This document shows positions 1-6,910 of a DNA stretch of 19,984 nt, piece after piece (within the stretch, counting starts at the first letter, position 1; each line of letters starts with the position of its first letter). The DNA comes from Oscillospiraceae bacterium. GTDB lineage: Bacteria > Bacillota_A > Clostridia > Oscillospirales > Oscillospiraceae. The notes under the pieces were generated by a model. It searched no databases. It saw nothing but the letters and a program-made list of their open reading frames with translations, and was not told the DNA's origin. The stretch spans positions 1-19,984 of the forward strand of contig SVLG01000038.1 of the NCBI GenBank assembly GCA_015068055.1. Reading direction: 5' to 3'. Position numbers and translations under genes: made by a program.

Positions 1-555
1 ATCCCGGCCTATCCCTACTATGTGGCCTTTTTCTATATGTGTCTGGCGGCTTATTTTACCTTCCTCTCCGCCCGGGAGGAGCGGGACGTATACTTCACGG
101 CCATGCTGCCGGTGACCAAGGCCGACACGGTGAAAGCCCGTGTACTGGTACTCTGCCTCTTCGAGGGGCTTTCCCTGCTGATGAGCCTGCCCTTTGCGCT
201 CTTGTCCCTGCGTATAAACCACGGCAATGCGGCGGGCATCGACATCAACTTTGCCTTTTACGGCCTGGTATTTTTGATGTTCGGGGGCTTCCATCTCTGC
301 TTCCTGCCGTGTTATTATAAGACCGGCCATAAGCTGGGCAAACCGCTGATCTTTGGCGGAACCTTTGTATTCGGCTATATCTTCACGGTGGAGGCACTGG
401 CCCAGTACATCCCTTCGGCGCTTTCGGCGTATCTGGACGCGCCGGCCAACCCCTCGCAGCTGCCGCTGCTCTTTATCGGCGCGGCGCTCTATGGGGGGCT
501 TACATGGATTGCCTGCCGCCTCAGCATAAAACGCTTTGAAAGGGTGGATCTGTGA
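1..555 (+). CDS. ABC-2 type transporter permease, 3' part (5' end outside window)
   Basis: The reading frame is open from base 1, so the gene begins upstream and about 184 codons are visible. The protein is hydrophobic, with several likely membrane spans separated by short charged loops. It carries the stretch REERDVYFTAMLPVTKADTV, which resembles the loop of small ABC-2 permeases of the ABC2_membrane_5 type (LPV.K.D.VKAR). Such permeases pair with a separate ATPase and usually export peptides or toxic compounds from the cytoplasmic membrane. The ATPase is not visible and would be expected upstream. The stop overlaps the GTG start of the downstream GntR regulator (GTGA), which points to translational coupling and to local control of the transporter. 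The family call is fairly firm; the substrate is unknown. Confidence 0.75.
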   Translation: MPAYPYYVAFFYMCLAAYFTFLSAREERDVYFTAMLPVTKADTVKARVLVLCLFEGLSLLMSLPFALLSLRINHGNAAGIDINFAFYGLVFLMFGGFHLCFLPCYYKTGHKLGKPLIFGGTFVFGYIFTVEALAQYIPSALSAYLDAPANPSQLPLLFIGAALYGGLTWIACRLSIKRFERVDL

Positions 556-917
556 AAATAACGGTCAACCCCGCGTCCGAGCTGCCCATCTATCAGCAGA
601 TCTTCGATGCGGTGAGTACGGGCATTTTAAAAGGCGAGATCCGGGGAGGGGAGACCCTCCCTACGATCCGTTTTGTGGCACAGGAGTTGCGCATCAGCGT
701 CATCGGCGTGAAGCGGGCCTGGGAGGAACTGGAGCGGGCCGGTTTCATCCATACCGCCGTGGGCCGGGGCAGCTTTGCCGCCGAGCTTACGGAGGAAGAA
801 AAGGCGCAAAAGCGCCGGGAACTGCTCACCGAGCGCCTTCGCAGCGGCGCGGACTATTGCCGTGCTTTGGGCGTCAGCCCGGAGGAGGCTGCGGCGGTGC
901 TGCGGGAAATGCTGTAG
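552..917 (+). CDS. GntR family transcriptional regulator, YtrA subfamily
   Basis: A 121-residue protein with a GTG start that overlaps the stop of the permease gene by 4 nt. Residues 1-75 form a GntR winged helix: PASELPIYQQIFDAV, then LPTIRFVAQEL as the recognition region, then GFIHTAVGRGSF as the wing. Only about 45 residues follow, mostly charged helix. This fits the YtrA subfamily, whose short C-terminus serves dimerisation and which typically represses a linked ABC transporter. The overlap with the permease gene supports that role here. The last two codons and the stop (TAG at 915-917) lie inside the left end of the palindromic element at 911-1363, so that element may have supplied the present C-terminus. 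The family is secure; the effector is unknown. Confidence 0.9.
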   Translation: MKITVNPASELPIYQQIFDAVSTGILKGEIRGGETLPTIRFVAQELRISVIGVKRAWEELERAGFIHTAVGRGSFAAELTEEEKAQKRRELLTERLRSGADYCRALGVSPEEAAAVLREML

Positions 918-937
918 GGAACGGTCAAGTCCGTTCC
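918..937. repeat. 20-bp terminal repeat, left copy
   Basis: The sequence ggaacggtcaagtccgttcc occurs here and again, identically and in the same orientation, at 1337-1356. Each copy is itself an inverted repeat (GGAACGG, 6-nt spacer, CCGTTCC). The outer arms of the element are inverted, but the 6-nt spacer reads the same way in both copies, so this unit is a direct repeat nested in the inverted ends. Confidence 0.9.
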
Positions 938-969
938 GCCGAATTTGTAGGGACGATTCTTTTTTCTCT

Positions 970-1008
970 CACCATTTCTCTCCTTTTTGGAAAAGGAGAG
1001 AAACGGTG
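970..1008. repeat. Pyrimidine/purine hairpin in left arm
   Basis: CACCATTTCTCTCCTTTT at 970-987 pairs with AAAAGGAGAGAAACGGTG at 991-1008, with one mismatch in 18 and a 3-nt loop. A counterpart lies in the right arm at 1275-1308 with a shorter stem of similar sequence. Confidence 0.85.
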
Positions 1009-1027
1009 CCAAAGAGAGGAAAATTAT

Positions 1028-1052
1028 GGGGGGCTCTAAAAAGCCGCCCCCC
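1028..1052. repeat. G/C-rich hairpin in left arm
   Basis: GGGGGGC at 1028-1034 pairs with GCCCCCC at 1046-1052 around an A-rich loop. The mirror-image hairpin of the right arm is at 1229-1260. In single-stranded form both would be very stable. Neither is followed by a clean T-run, so I do not call them terminators. Confidence 0.75.
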
Positions 1053-1228
1053 ATACCCCCCAAGGAGACAAGGGAAGTCTCTGCCACAGAATAACGGCTC
1101 ATCCCTAAGAGGGAATTTGTTTAAGCATAACACAAAAGAATCCGTGTAGTGTTACGCCGACCAATTCCCCTTTAGGGATGATTCGTAAGATATAAACATA
1201 AAACCTTACAGGTTTTCATGGGGGGATG

Positions 1229-1260
1229 CAAGGGGGGGCGGCTTTTTGGAGCCCCCCTTG
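1229..1260. repeat. G/C-rich hairpin in right arm
   Basis: CAAGGGGGG pairs with CCCCCCTTG across a loop containing CGGCTTTTTGGAG. It is the inverted counterpart of the hairpin at 1028-1052, with AAAAAGCCG in one arm and CGGCTTTTT in the other. Confidence 0.75.
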
Positions 1261-1274
1261 CGGTTTCTCTTTGG

Positions 1275-1308
1275 CACACCGTTTCTCTTTGCAAAGAGAA
1301 ATGGTGTG
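1275..1308. repeat. Pyrimidine/purine hairpin in right arm
   Basis: CACACCGTTTCTCTTT at 1275-1290 pairs with AAAGAGAAATGGTGTG at 1293-1308. All positions are Watson-Crick except one G.T pair, with a 2-nt loop. It is the counterpart of the left-arm hairpin at 970-1008. Confidence 0.85.
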
Positions 1309-1336
1309 GAGAAAAAACGCGTCTCCTGAACCTCCC

Positions 1337-1356
1337 GGAACGGTCAAGTCCGTTCC
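1337..1356. repeat. 20-bp terminal repeat, right copy
   Basis: Identical to the copy at 918-937 and in the same orientation. It is followed by CTACAG, the inverse of the CTGTAG at the left end. Confidence 0.9.
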
Positions 1357-1376
1357 CTACAGCCATGTTCCCCCCC

Positions 1377-1405
1377 TTGACAAGTGCATAAAAATCCCAT
1401 ATAAT
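1377..1405 (+). promoter_or_regulatory. Sigma-A promoter of the valS T-box transcript
   Basis: A perfect TTGACA (1377-1382), a 17-bp spacer and a perfect TATAAT (1400-1405). Transcription should start near 1412, just before the T-box leader. The promoter lies 13 bp beyond the end of the palindromic element and does not overlap it. Confidence 0.9.
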
Positions 1406-1411
1406 TTACAA

Positions 1412-1646
1412 GGTTAAACTGGTTACGAAGGGGAGGAGTACTCTCCCGACGAAAGCGCAGAGATGAGGCGGTTGCTGCGAGCCTCAGTGACGTCGGAGAG
1501 GAAGGTCGCCCCGGAGCCGCGGGACTGAAACAAAGTAGGCCCCGCCGGGCGCTCCCGTTACAGAGCAAGAGTGCCGCGCATGGCGCGGAACTCGGGTGGT
1601 ACCGCGTATTTTTTGCGCCCCGGGACTTATCCCCGGGGCGTTTTTT
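1412..1646 (+). ncRNA. T-box riboswitch, valine-tRNA responsive, upstream of valS
   Basis: Stem I has the 5' AGTA of the specifier loop (1437-1440), a stem CTCTCCCGAC/GTCGGAGAG, an AGAGA bulge, a GGTTGCTGCGAG apical loop, and GAAG followed by GTC on the 3' side. By alignment with known glycyl T-box leaders, GTC at 1505-1507 is the specifier, a valine codon that matches the downstream gene. The T-box core GGGTGGTACCGCG is at 1594-1606. Its TGGT (1597-1600) would pair with the ACCA end of an uncharged tRNA with discriminator A, as in tRNA-Val. A terminator follows at 1615-1646. Uncharged tRNA-Val should stabilise the antiterminator and allow valS transcription; charged tRNA should not. Confidence 0.93.
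1615..1646 (+). terminator. Regulated T-box terminator before valS
   Basis: GCGCCCCGGG (1615-1624) pairs with CCCCGGGGCG (1631-1640), followed by six T. The antiterminator formed around the T-box core competes with its upstream strand. Confidence 0.9.
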
Positions 1647-1665
1647 GCATGGAGGTTAACAAAAA

Positions 1666-4284
1666 ATGAAAGAACTGCCGAAGGTCTATGAACCCCAGCA
1701 GGTGGAAAAGCGCATCTACGATTTCTGGATGCAGGGCGGCTGGTTCCACGCCGAGCGTGACCCCGACAAGAAGCCCTTCACCATCGTCATCCCCCCACCC
1801 AATGTCACCGGCCAGCTCCATCTGGGCCATGCCTTTGACGAGACCATTCAGGACGTCCTCATCCGCCACAAGCGCATGAGCGGCTACAGCACCCTGTGGC
1901 TCCCCGGCGTGGACCATGCCGGCATCGCCACCCAGATCAAGGTGGAGGAACAGCTCCGTCATCAGGGCCTCACCCGCTTCGATCTCGGCCGCGAGAAGTT
2001 CCTGGACAAGGTCTGGGAGTGGAAGAACCAGTACGGCAACCGCATCGTCGAGCAGCTGAAGACTCTCGGCTCCTCCTGTGACTGGGAGCGCCAGCGCTTC
2101 ACCATGGACGATATGTGCGCCAAGGCCGTCCGCGAGACCTTCTGCGATCTCTACGAGAAGAAGCTCATCTACAAGGGCAAGCGCATCATCAACTGGTGCC
2201 CCCACTGCACCACCGCCCTCTCCGATGCCGAGGTCGAGTACGTGGAAAAGCAGGGCGCCTTCTGGCACATCGCCTATCCTCTCACCGACGGCAGCGGTCA
2301 CATTGAGATCGCCACCACCCGTCCCGAGACTCTGCTGGGCGACAGCGCCGTGGCCGTAAACCCCGAGGACGAGCGCTACAAGCACCTCATCGGCAAGACC
2401 TGCACCCTGCCTCTGGTGGGCCGCGAGATCCCCATCGTGGGCGACGAGCACGCCGACATGGAATTCGGCACCGGCTGCGTGAAGATCACCCCCTGCCACG
2501 ACCCCAACGACTTTGAGGTTGGTCTCCGCCACGACCTGCCCCAGTACCTGATGCTGGACGGCGAAGGCAAGATCACCGGCGGCTACAAGTGGGACGGCAT
2601 GGACCGTTACGAGGCCCGCAAGGCCATCGTGGCCGAGCTGGAGGAGAAGGGCTTCCTCCTCTCCATCGAGCCCTGCGCCCATAACGTGGGCACCTGCTAC
2701 CGCTGCCACAACGACGTGGAGCCTCTGGCCAGCGACCAGTGGTTCGTGAAGATGGCGCCTCTTGCCAAGGAAGCCATCCGCGTGGTGGAAGAAGGCGAAG
2801 TGAAGTTCGTCCCCGAGCGCTTTGCCAAGACCTACCTCAACTGGATGTACAACGTCAAGGACTGGTGCATCTCCCGTCAGCTCTGGTGGGGCCACCAGAT
2901 CCCCGTGTGGTACTGCGCCGACTGCGGCAAGATGACCGTCTCCCGCACCGATGCCACCGAGTGTGAGCACTGCCACTCCAAGAACATCACCCGTGACCCC
3001 GACGTGCTGGATACCTGGTTCTCCAGCGCCCTCTGGCCCTTCTCCACGCTGGGCTGGCCCGAGGACAGCGAGGATCTCAAGTACTTCTATCCCACCGACG
3101 TGCTGGTCACCGGTTACGACATCATCTTCTTCTGGGTGGCCCGTATGATCTTCTCTGCCTGTGAACAGATGAAGAAGCCTCCCTTCCACACCGTCCTGAT
3201 TCACGGCCTTATCCGCGACCAGCACGGCAAGAAGATGAGCAAGTCCGCCGGCAACGGCGTGGACCCCATCGAGGTCATCAATACCTACGGCGCCGACGCC
3301 CTCCGCTTCAACATCATCACCGGCAACTCCCCCGGCAACGACATGCGCTACTTCCCCGAGCGCTGCGAGGCCATGCGCAACTTTGCCAACAAGCTCTGGA
3401 ACGCCAGCCGCTTCGTGATGATGAACCTCCAGACCGAGGACGCCACCCTCCCCGAGAAGCTGGAGCAGGAGGATAAGTGGATCCTCACCCGTCTCAATAA
3501 CCTCGCCAAAGAGGTTGGCGAGAACATGGAGCGCTACGAGCTGGGCATCGCCGCTCAGAAGGTCTATGACTTCATCTGGGACGACTTCTGCGACTGGTAT
3601 ATTGAGCTGAGCAAGCCCCGCCTCACCGGCGCGGATGCCGAGGCGGCCCTGCGCACCCAGCGTGTGCTGCTCTTCACCCTCACCGAGACGCTGAAGATGC
3701 TGCACCCCTTCATGCCCTTCATTACCGAGGAAATCTTCCAGGCTCTGCCCCATGTGGGCGAGGCGCTGATGGTGCAGGACTACCCCGTGTGGAAGAGTGA
3801 ATTTGACTTCCCCGTGGAGTATGCCCGTACCGAGGACATGATGGACGTCATTAAGGCCGTCCGCTCCCGCCGCGCCGAGATGAACGTGCCTCCTTCCAAG
3901 AAGGCCCAGCTCATCATTGCCGCCGAGGACACCACCGCCTTTGAGGCCGGCAAGGCCTGCCTGCAGCGTCTCTGCAGCGCCAGCACCGTCACCGTCCTCA
4001 CCGCCGCCCCCGAAAACACCGAGGGTATGGTCAGCGTGGTTACCACCAAGGCCCGCTGCTTCCTGCCCCTCAGCGAGCTGGTGGATCTGGACAAGGAGCG
4101 CGAGCGCATCCGCAAGGAGCTGGAGAAGAACCGCAAGTTCCTGGAAGGCCAGGAGAAGAAACTCAGCAACGAGAACTTCGTCTCCCGCGCCCCCGAAAAC
4201 GTGGTGCAGGCCGAGCGCGACCGCGCCGAGCAGCTCCGCGCCCTCATTGCAAATCTGGAAGAGTCTTTGAAACAGCTTGGATAA
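1666..4284 (+). CDS. valS: Valyl-tRNA synthetase
   Basis: An 872-residue cytoplasmic class I synthetase that charges tRNA-Val with valine; the length is usual for bacteria (about 880). It has the PPPNVTGQLHLGHA signature with HLGH at residues 52-55, and KMSKS at 523-527. Between them is the CP1 editing insert with TTRPETLLGD, which hydrolyses mischarged Thr-tRNA, and several Cys pairs (for example CADCGKM...CEHCHSKN) typical of zinc-bearing forms. The anticodon-binding domain follows, and the protein ends in the Arg/Glu-rich coiled coil expected for ValRS. The start has a GGAGG ribosome site a few bases upstream. It is controlled by the T-box before it and closed by a strong terminator. Codon choice is heavily biased to C-ending codons, as expected for a highly expressed gene. 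Confidence 0.98.
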   Translation: MKELPKVYEPQQVEKRIYDFWMQGGWFHAERDPDKKPFTIVIPPPNVTGQLHLGHAFDETIQDVLIRHKRMSGYSTLWLPGVDHAGIATQIKVEEQLRHQGLTRFDLGREKFLDKVWEWKNQYGNRIVEQLKTLGSSCDWERQRFTMDDMCAKAVRETFCDLYEKKLIYKGKRIINWCPHCTTALSDAEVEYVEKQGAFWHIAYPLTDGSGHIEIATTRPETLLGDSAVAVNPEDERYKHLIGKTCTLPLVGREIPIVGDEHADMEFGTGCVKITPCHDPNDFEVGLRHDLPQYLMLDGEGKITGGYKWDGMDRYEARKAIVAELEEKGFLLSIEPCAHNVGTCYRCHNDVEPLASDQWFVKMAPLAKEAIRVVEEGEVKFVPERFAKTYLNWMYNVKDWCISRQLWWGHQIPVWYCADCGKMTVSRTDATECEHCHSKNITRDPDVLDTWFSSALWPFSTLGWPEDSEDLKYFYPTDVLVTGYDIIFFWVARMIFSACEQMKKPPFHTVLIHGLIRDQHGKKMSKSAGNGVDPIEVINTYGADALRFNIITGNSPGNDMRYFPERCEAMRNFANKLWNASRFVMMNLQTEDATLPEKLEQEDKWILTRLNNLAKEVGENMERYELGIAAQKVYDFIWDDFCDWYIELSKPRLTGADAEAALRTQRVLLFTLTETLKMLHPFMPFITEEIFQALPHVGEALMVQDYPVWKSEFDFPVEYARTEDMMDVIKAVRSRRAEMNVPPSKKAQLIIAAEDTTAFEAGKACLQRLCSASTVTVLTAAPENTEGMVSVVTTKARCFLPLSELVDLDKERERIRKELEKNRKFLEGQEKKLSNENFVSRAPENVVQAERDRAEQLRALIANLEESLKQLG

Positions 4285-4290
4285 ATGCGA

Positions 4291-4325
4291 AACGCCCCCG
4301 TCTCAAAAGAGACGGGGGCGTTTTG
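4291..4325 (+). terminator. Rho-independent terminator after valS (possibly shared with fakA)
   Basis: AACGCCCCCGTCTC pairs perfectly with GAGACGGGGGCGTT around an AAAA loop, followed by T-rich sequence on the plus strand. It lies between the convergent ends of valS and the fakA operon. On the minus strand only a short T-run follows, so termination in that direction is plausible but weaker. Confidence 0.9.
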
Positions 4326-4330
4326 TTATA

Positions 4331-5959
4331 TCACTCCGCGGAGATGATGTAACGGTAAATGGGCTGGTTGCCCTCGGTGGCAAGGATCTCGGCACCCTCA
4401 CCCAGCATTTCCTGCAGCATACCCACCAGCGCTTCGGTTTCTTCTTCGGTGGCACCCTCGCCGCAGTAGACGGTGATGATCTCGCGGCCCTCGATTTCCC
4501 GGGCAAGGAAGCGGAGGCAGCCATCCAGACTGTCGTCGGCAAAGCGGAGCTTGTTGTTCACAAGGCCGATGAACTGGCCCTTCTGCACCTGCAGACCCTC
4601 CGCCTCGGCGTCGCGGACCGCCTCGGTGACGCTGAGAGTCACCACGGCGCTGCGGGCCTCTTCCATGGCGGCTTCGTTGGCCTCGCGGTCGGCCTCCGGG
4701 TCAAAAGCCACCATGGCGGCTACGCCCTGAGGAATGGTGATGGTGGGGATCACCAGCACGGGAACCTTGGACATTTCGGCGGCCTGCCGGGCAGTGAGAA
4801 CGATGTTGGGGTTGTTGGGCAGGAGGATGACCTGCTCGCAGTGAAGCCCCTTCATGGCCTTCAGCAGGTCACCGGCACTGGGGTTCATGCTCTGGCCGCC
4901 CTTGACCACGGCGTCCACGCCCAGCTGGGTGAAGGTATCGGCCAGACCCTCGCCGTTGGCCACGGCCACGATGCCCCAGGGCTTCTTGGGCCCCTTGTCG
5001 CCGTTCTTCACCCGGTTGGCAGCGGCCTTGCGGGCCTGCTGCAGGCGCATGTTCTCCACCTTGGTGATCTGCAGTTCACCCAGAGCGGTGATGCGGGAGA
5101 GAACCGTGAAGGGCTCGTTGGTGTGGATATGTACCTTGATGATTTCGTCATCGTCGGTCATCACAACGCTGTCACCCATACCGGCCAGATAGCTGCGCAG
5201 CTCCTGCACGCTCTCCTCGGGAAGATCGGGATTCTTATTGATGAGACACTCCGTGCAAAAGCCAAAGGTAATCTCTTCGTCCTCAAAGGCGTCGAAGTCG
5301 GCCACGCTGCCTTCGCCGGGAGCACCGGCAAAGGAGTAGTCGGTGAAGCTCTCGCCGTTGAGCACCCGCTTCATGCCGTCCAGCACGGCGGTGAAGCCGC
5401 TGCCGCCGGAGTCCACCACGTTGGCCTTTTTCAGGGCAGGCAGCATGTCCGGGGTCTTTTTCAGGGTTTCCATGGCGCTGTGGGAGAAGTTTTCGATCAG
5501 CTGGCCAATGTCGCTGGTGCGCAGTTCCTGCGGGATCTTGCTGCACTCGCGCATAACGGTGAGAATGGTGCCCTCCACGGGCTTCATCACAGCCTTGCGG
5601 GCGTCCTCGGCGCCGGCCTCAAAGGCCTCGGTGAGAAGCTCGGCATCGGCCTCGGCGTGACCCTTGAAGGCGCGGGCCATGCCTCGGAAGAAGAGGGAGA
5701 GGATAACGCCGCTGTTGCCCCGGGCGCTGCGCATGATGTCTTTGGCGGTCTTTTCCGCGTAGTCGGAGAGGTTGGTTTCCGCCTCCTCGGTCTGGGCGCT
5801 GACGGCGTCCAGCGTCATGCACATATTGGTGCCGGTGTCACCATCGGGCACGGGGAACACGTTGAGATCGTCGATTTCCTGCTTTCTGGAACGGAGGGCG
5901 GCAGCCGCGCCCACCAGCATGCGGCGGTAAAGTTCGCCGTCGATTTTCGTAATGGCCAT
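4331..5959 (-). CDS. fakA: DAK2-domain fatty acid kinase subunit FakA (YloV-like)
   Basis: A 542-residue cytoplasmic protein, close to the usual length of FakA (about 550). FakA phosphorylates fatty acids held by a FakB (DegV-type) partner, feeding exogenous fatty acids into phospholipid synthesis. The N-terminal DhaL/DAK2 ATP-binding domain has NVFPVPDGDTGTNM, with the Mg-binding aspartates at 39 and 41, and RSARGNSGVILS at about 77-88. A middle domain and a C-terminal domain follow (HIHTNEP near the middle, VYCGEGATEEE near the end). I chose the ATG at 5959 because AGAGGAAAAG precedes it and homology to the family begins there; a longer open frame upstream overlaps the anti-sigma gene. It is the third gene after an ECF sigma/anti-sigma pair, 23 nt downstream. 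No FakB gene is in the window. Confidence 0.9.
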   Translation of the reverse strand: MAITKIDGELYRRMLVGAAAALRSRKQEIDDLNVFPVPDGDTGTNMCMTLDAVSAQTEEAETNLSDYAEKTAKDIMRSARGNSGVILSLFFRGMARAFKGHAEADAELLTEAFEAGAEDARKAVMKPVEGTILTVMRECSKIPQELRTSDIGQLIENFSHSAMETLKKTPDMLPALKKANVVDSGGSGFTAVLDGMKRVLNGESFTDYSFAGAPGEGSVADFDAFEDEEITFGFCTECLINKNPDLPEESVQELRSYLAGMGDSVVMTDDDEIIKVHIHTNEPFTVLSRITALGELQITKVENMRLQQARKAAANRVKNGDKGPKKPWGIVAVANGEGLADTFTQLGVDAVVKGGQSMNPSAGDLLKAMKGLHCEQVILLPNNPNIVLTARQAAEMSKVPVLVIPTITIPQGVAAMVAFDPEADREANEAAMEEARSAVVTLSVTEAVRDAEAEGLQVQKGQFIGLVNNKLRFADDSLDGCLRFLAREIEGREIITVYCGEGATEEETEALVGMLQEMLGEGAEILATEGNQPIYRYIISAE

Positions 5960-5982
5960 TTTTCTTTTCCTCTTCTGATCTT

Positions 5983-6288
5983 TTAATCTTCGTCGCTGGT
6001 GAATTTGTAGAGAGCGTAGCCCGCAGCGGCCACCATGGCGATGGCGGCGGCCCGGTTGATCATGCTGCGCCGGTGGATGCGGCGGAGCAGTTCTTCGTAG
6101 CGATCCACATCGTCGCTGATCTCCTGGGGATGCTGCATGGCGCGGATAACGTGGTGGAGATGGCGGGCGTATTCCTGGCAGGCGGGGCACTCATCGAGAT
6201 GCTTGCGGATGGCGGCAGCGGATTCGGCGCTGACCTCCTTATCCTCATAGAGGGGCAGCAGATCGCGGACAAGACAACACTCAGTCAT
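5983..6288 (-). CDS. Zinc-finger membrane-anchored anti-sigma factor
   Basis: A 101-residue protein. The N-terminus CLVRDLLPLYEDKEVSAES and the motif H30-x3-C34-x2-C37 (KHLDECPACQEY) are those of zf-HC2/ZAS anti-sigma domains, which bind and hold an ECF sigma factor. A linker helix leads to one hydrophobic segment at about residues 79-96, so the zinc domain should face the cytoplasm. Only about six residues follow the membrane segment, so there is no extracytoplasmic sensor domain. The ATG at 6288 overlaps the sigma gene by 8 nt (ATGACTGA), a coupled arrangement that favours equal synthesis of the two partners. The same frame is open further upstream, but that part lies within the sigma gene and shows no family similarity. 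Confidence 0.88.
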   Translation of the reverse strand: MTECCLVRDLLPLYEDKEVSAESAAAIRKHLDECPACQEYARHLHHVIRAMQHPQEISDDVDRYEELLRRIHRRSMINRAAAIAMVAAAGYALYKFTSDED

Positions 6289-6775
6289 TGAGCAGTACCT
6301 CCTTGACATAGTTTTTTGCGCGGAAATAGATAACCTTGGCACTGCTCACCGAGATGCCCAGCTTGCGGGCAATTTCCTCATAGGGCAGTTCACCGTAGAT
6401 GCGGAGGATCAAGACCTCACTGTACTTGGGGGGGATGCCGGCAATGGCCTTCTGCACCCGGGCAATGTCCAGCTTGCGCTGCAGCCGGTAACCGGGCTCG
6501 TCATCCAGTGCCGCCGCCAGATCCGTAACATAGAGGTCGATGACCATGGACTCCGCTTTGCTTTTTCGAAGATATGTAAAGAAAACGTTTTTGGCGATGG
6601 CCGCCAGCCAGGTGAACATGGCGCAGCGACCGTCGTAACGGGAGAGGGACCTGTACGCCTGATAGAAGGTCTCCTGCGTCAGTTCCTCGGCCAGATCCGC
6701 GTCGTTGCAGAGCTTCGTGAGAAAGGCAAAGATGCGCACCCGGTGGTCGCGGTATATCTTTTCGAAATCAGCCAT
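6281..6775 (-). CDS. ECF-type RNA polymerase sigma factor
   Basis: A 164-residue sigma-70 family protein with only regions 2 and 4. Region 2 is at about residues 3-75, including DLAEELTQETFYQAYRSLS and MFTWLAAIAKN. Region 4 is at about 105-160, including PPKYSEVLILRIYGELPYEE and the helix-turn-helix IARKLGISVSSAKVIYFRAK. It redirects RNA polymerase to a stress regulon once released by its anti-sigma factor, the next gene. AAGGAGGAG precedes the ATG. The group cannot be fixed by eye; the anti-sigma N-terminus resembles those of the clostridial ECF30-like pairs. A GTAAC at 6835-6831 (minus strand) could be an autoregulatory -35, but I could not pair it convincingly with a -10. Confidence 0.92.
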   Translation of the reverse strand: MADFEKIYRDHRVRIFAFLTKLCNDADLAEELTQETFYQAYRSLSRYDGRCAMFTWLAAIAKNVFFTYLRKSKAESMVIDLYVTDLAAALDDEPGYRLQRKLDIARVQKAIAGIPPKYSEVLILRIYGELPYEEIARKLGISVSSAKVIYFRAKNYVKEVLLND

Positions 6776-6910
6776 CCAGACTCCTCCTTTCGGTCGTTTT
6801 CCAAGAGTTAGTGTCTTGAGAAGAGGGAAAGTTACAAAAAAGTTTGCTTTTTATCATGGTAACACAGTTTTTTGACAGCCACAATAAAAATTGCCGAAAG
6901 CTATGGTAAT

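Larger units (their letters stand above)
911..1363. repeat. Near-palindromic MITE-like intergenic element, about 450 bp
   Basis: The two halves are imperfect reverse complements over most of their length. Left-arm blocks with counterparts in the right arm are: CTGTAGGGAACGG at the extreme end; a TTTTTTCTC...CACCATTTCTCT block; GAGAAACGGTG..GCCAAAGAGA; a GGGGGGCTC.AAAAAGCCGCCCCCC block; CATCCCTAA.A/G.GGGAATT (1100-1117 against 1163-1180); and GCATAACAC (1125-1133 against 1149-1157). The centre is near 1137-1141. Each arm contains its own smaller hairpins. There is no open frame in it that looks like a protein. A non-autonomous palindromic insertion or a large structured intergenic repeat would look like this. 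No target-site duplication is obvious to me. It begins on the GntR stop codon and ends 13 bp before the -35 of the valS promoter. Confidence 0.7.

Noticed and set aside
911..1363. CRISPR array or transposase-bearing insertion sequence
   Set aside because: There are no regularly spaced repeats and no open frame with transposase features; the structure is a single inverted unit.
1492..1494. GTC as the T-box specifier
   Set aside because: It lies in the base-paired part of Stem I; by position relative to the GAAG and AGTA motifs the GTC at 1505-1507 is the better specifier.
1627..3753. A 708-codon open frame on the minus strand across valS
   Set aside because: It is the antisense shadow of a strongly codon-biased gene; the product is a repetitive Gly/Val/His/Ala-rich string without any domain, while the plus strand encodes a complete ValRS.
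4277..5986. A 569-codon open frame on the plus strand opposite fakA
   Set aside because: Low-complexity Gly/His/Val-rich translation, no ribosome site, and it starts in the valS stop and terminator. FakA on the minus strand explains the region.
6811..6835. ECF-type autoregulated promoter of the sigma gene (GTAAC on the minus strand)
   Set aside because: The -35-like GTAAC is present, but no recognisable -10 such as CGTC lies 16-17 bp further on. Too weak to annotate.
6872..6877. TTGACA as the -35 of the HD gene
   Set aside because: No acceptable -10 at 16-18 bp; the site at 6911-6939 has correct spacing although a weaker -35.
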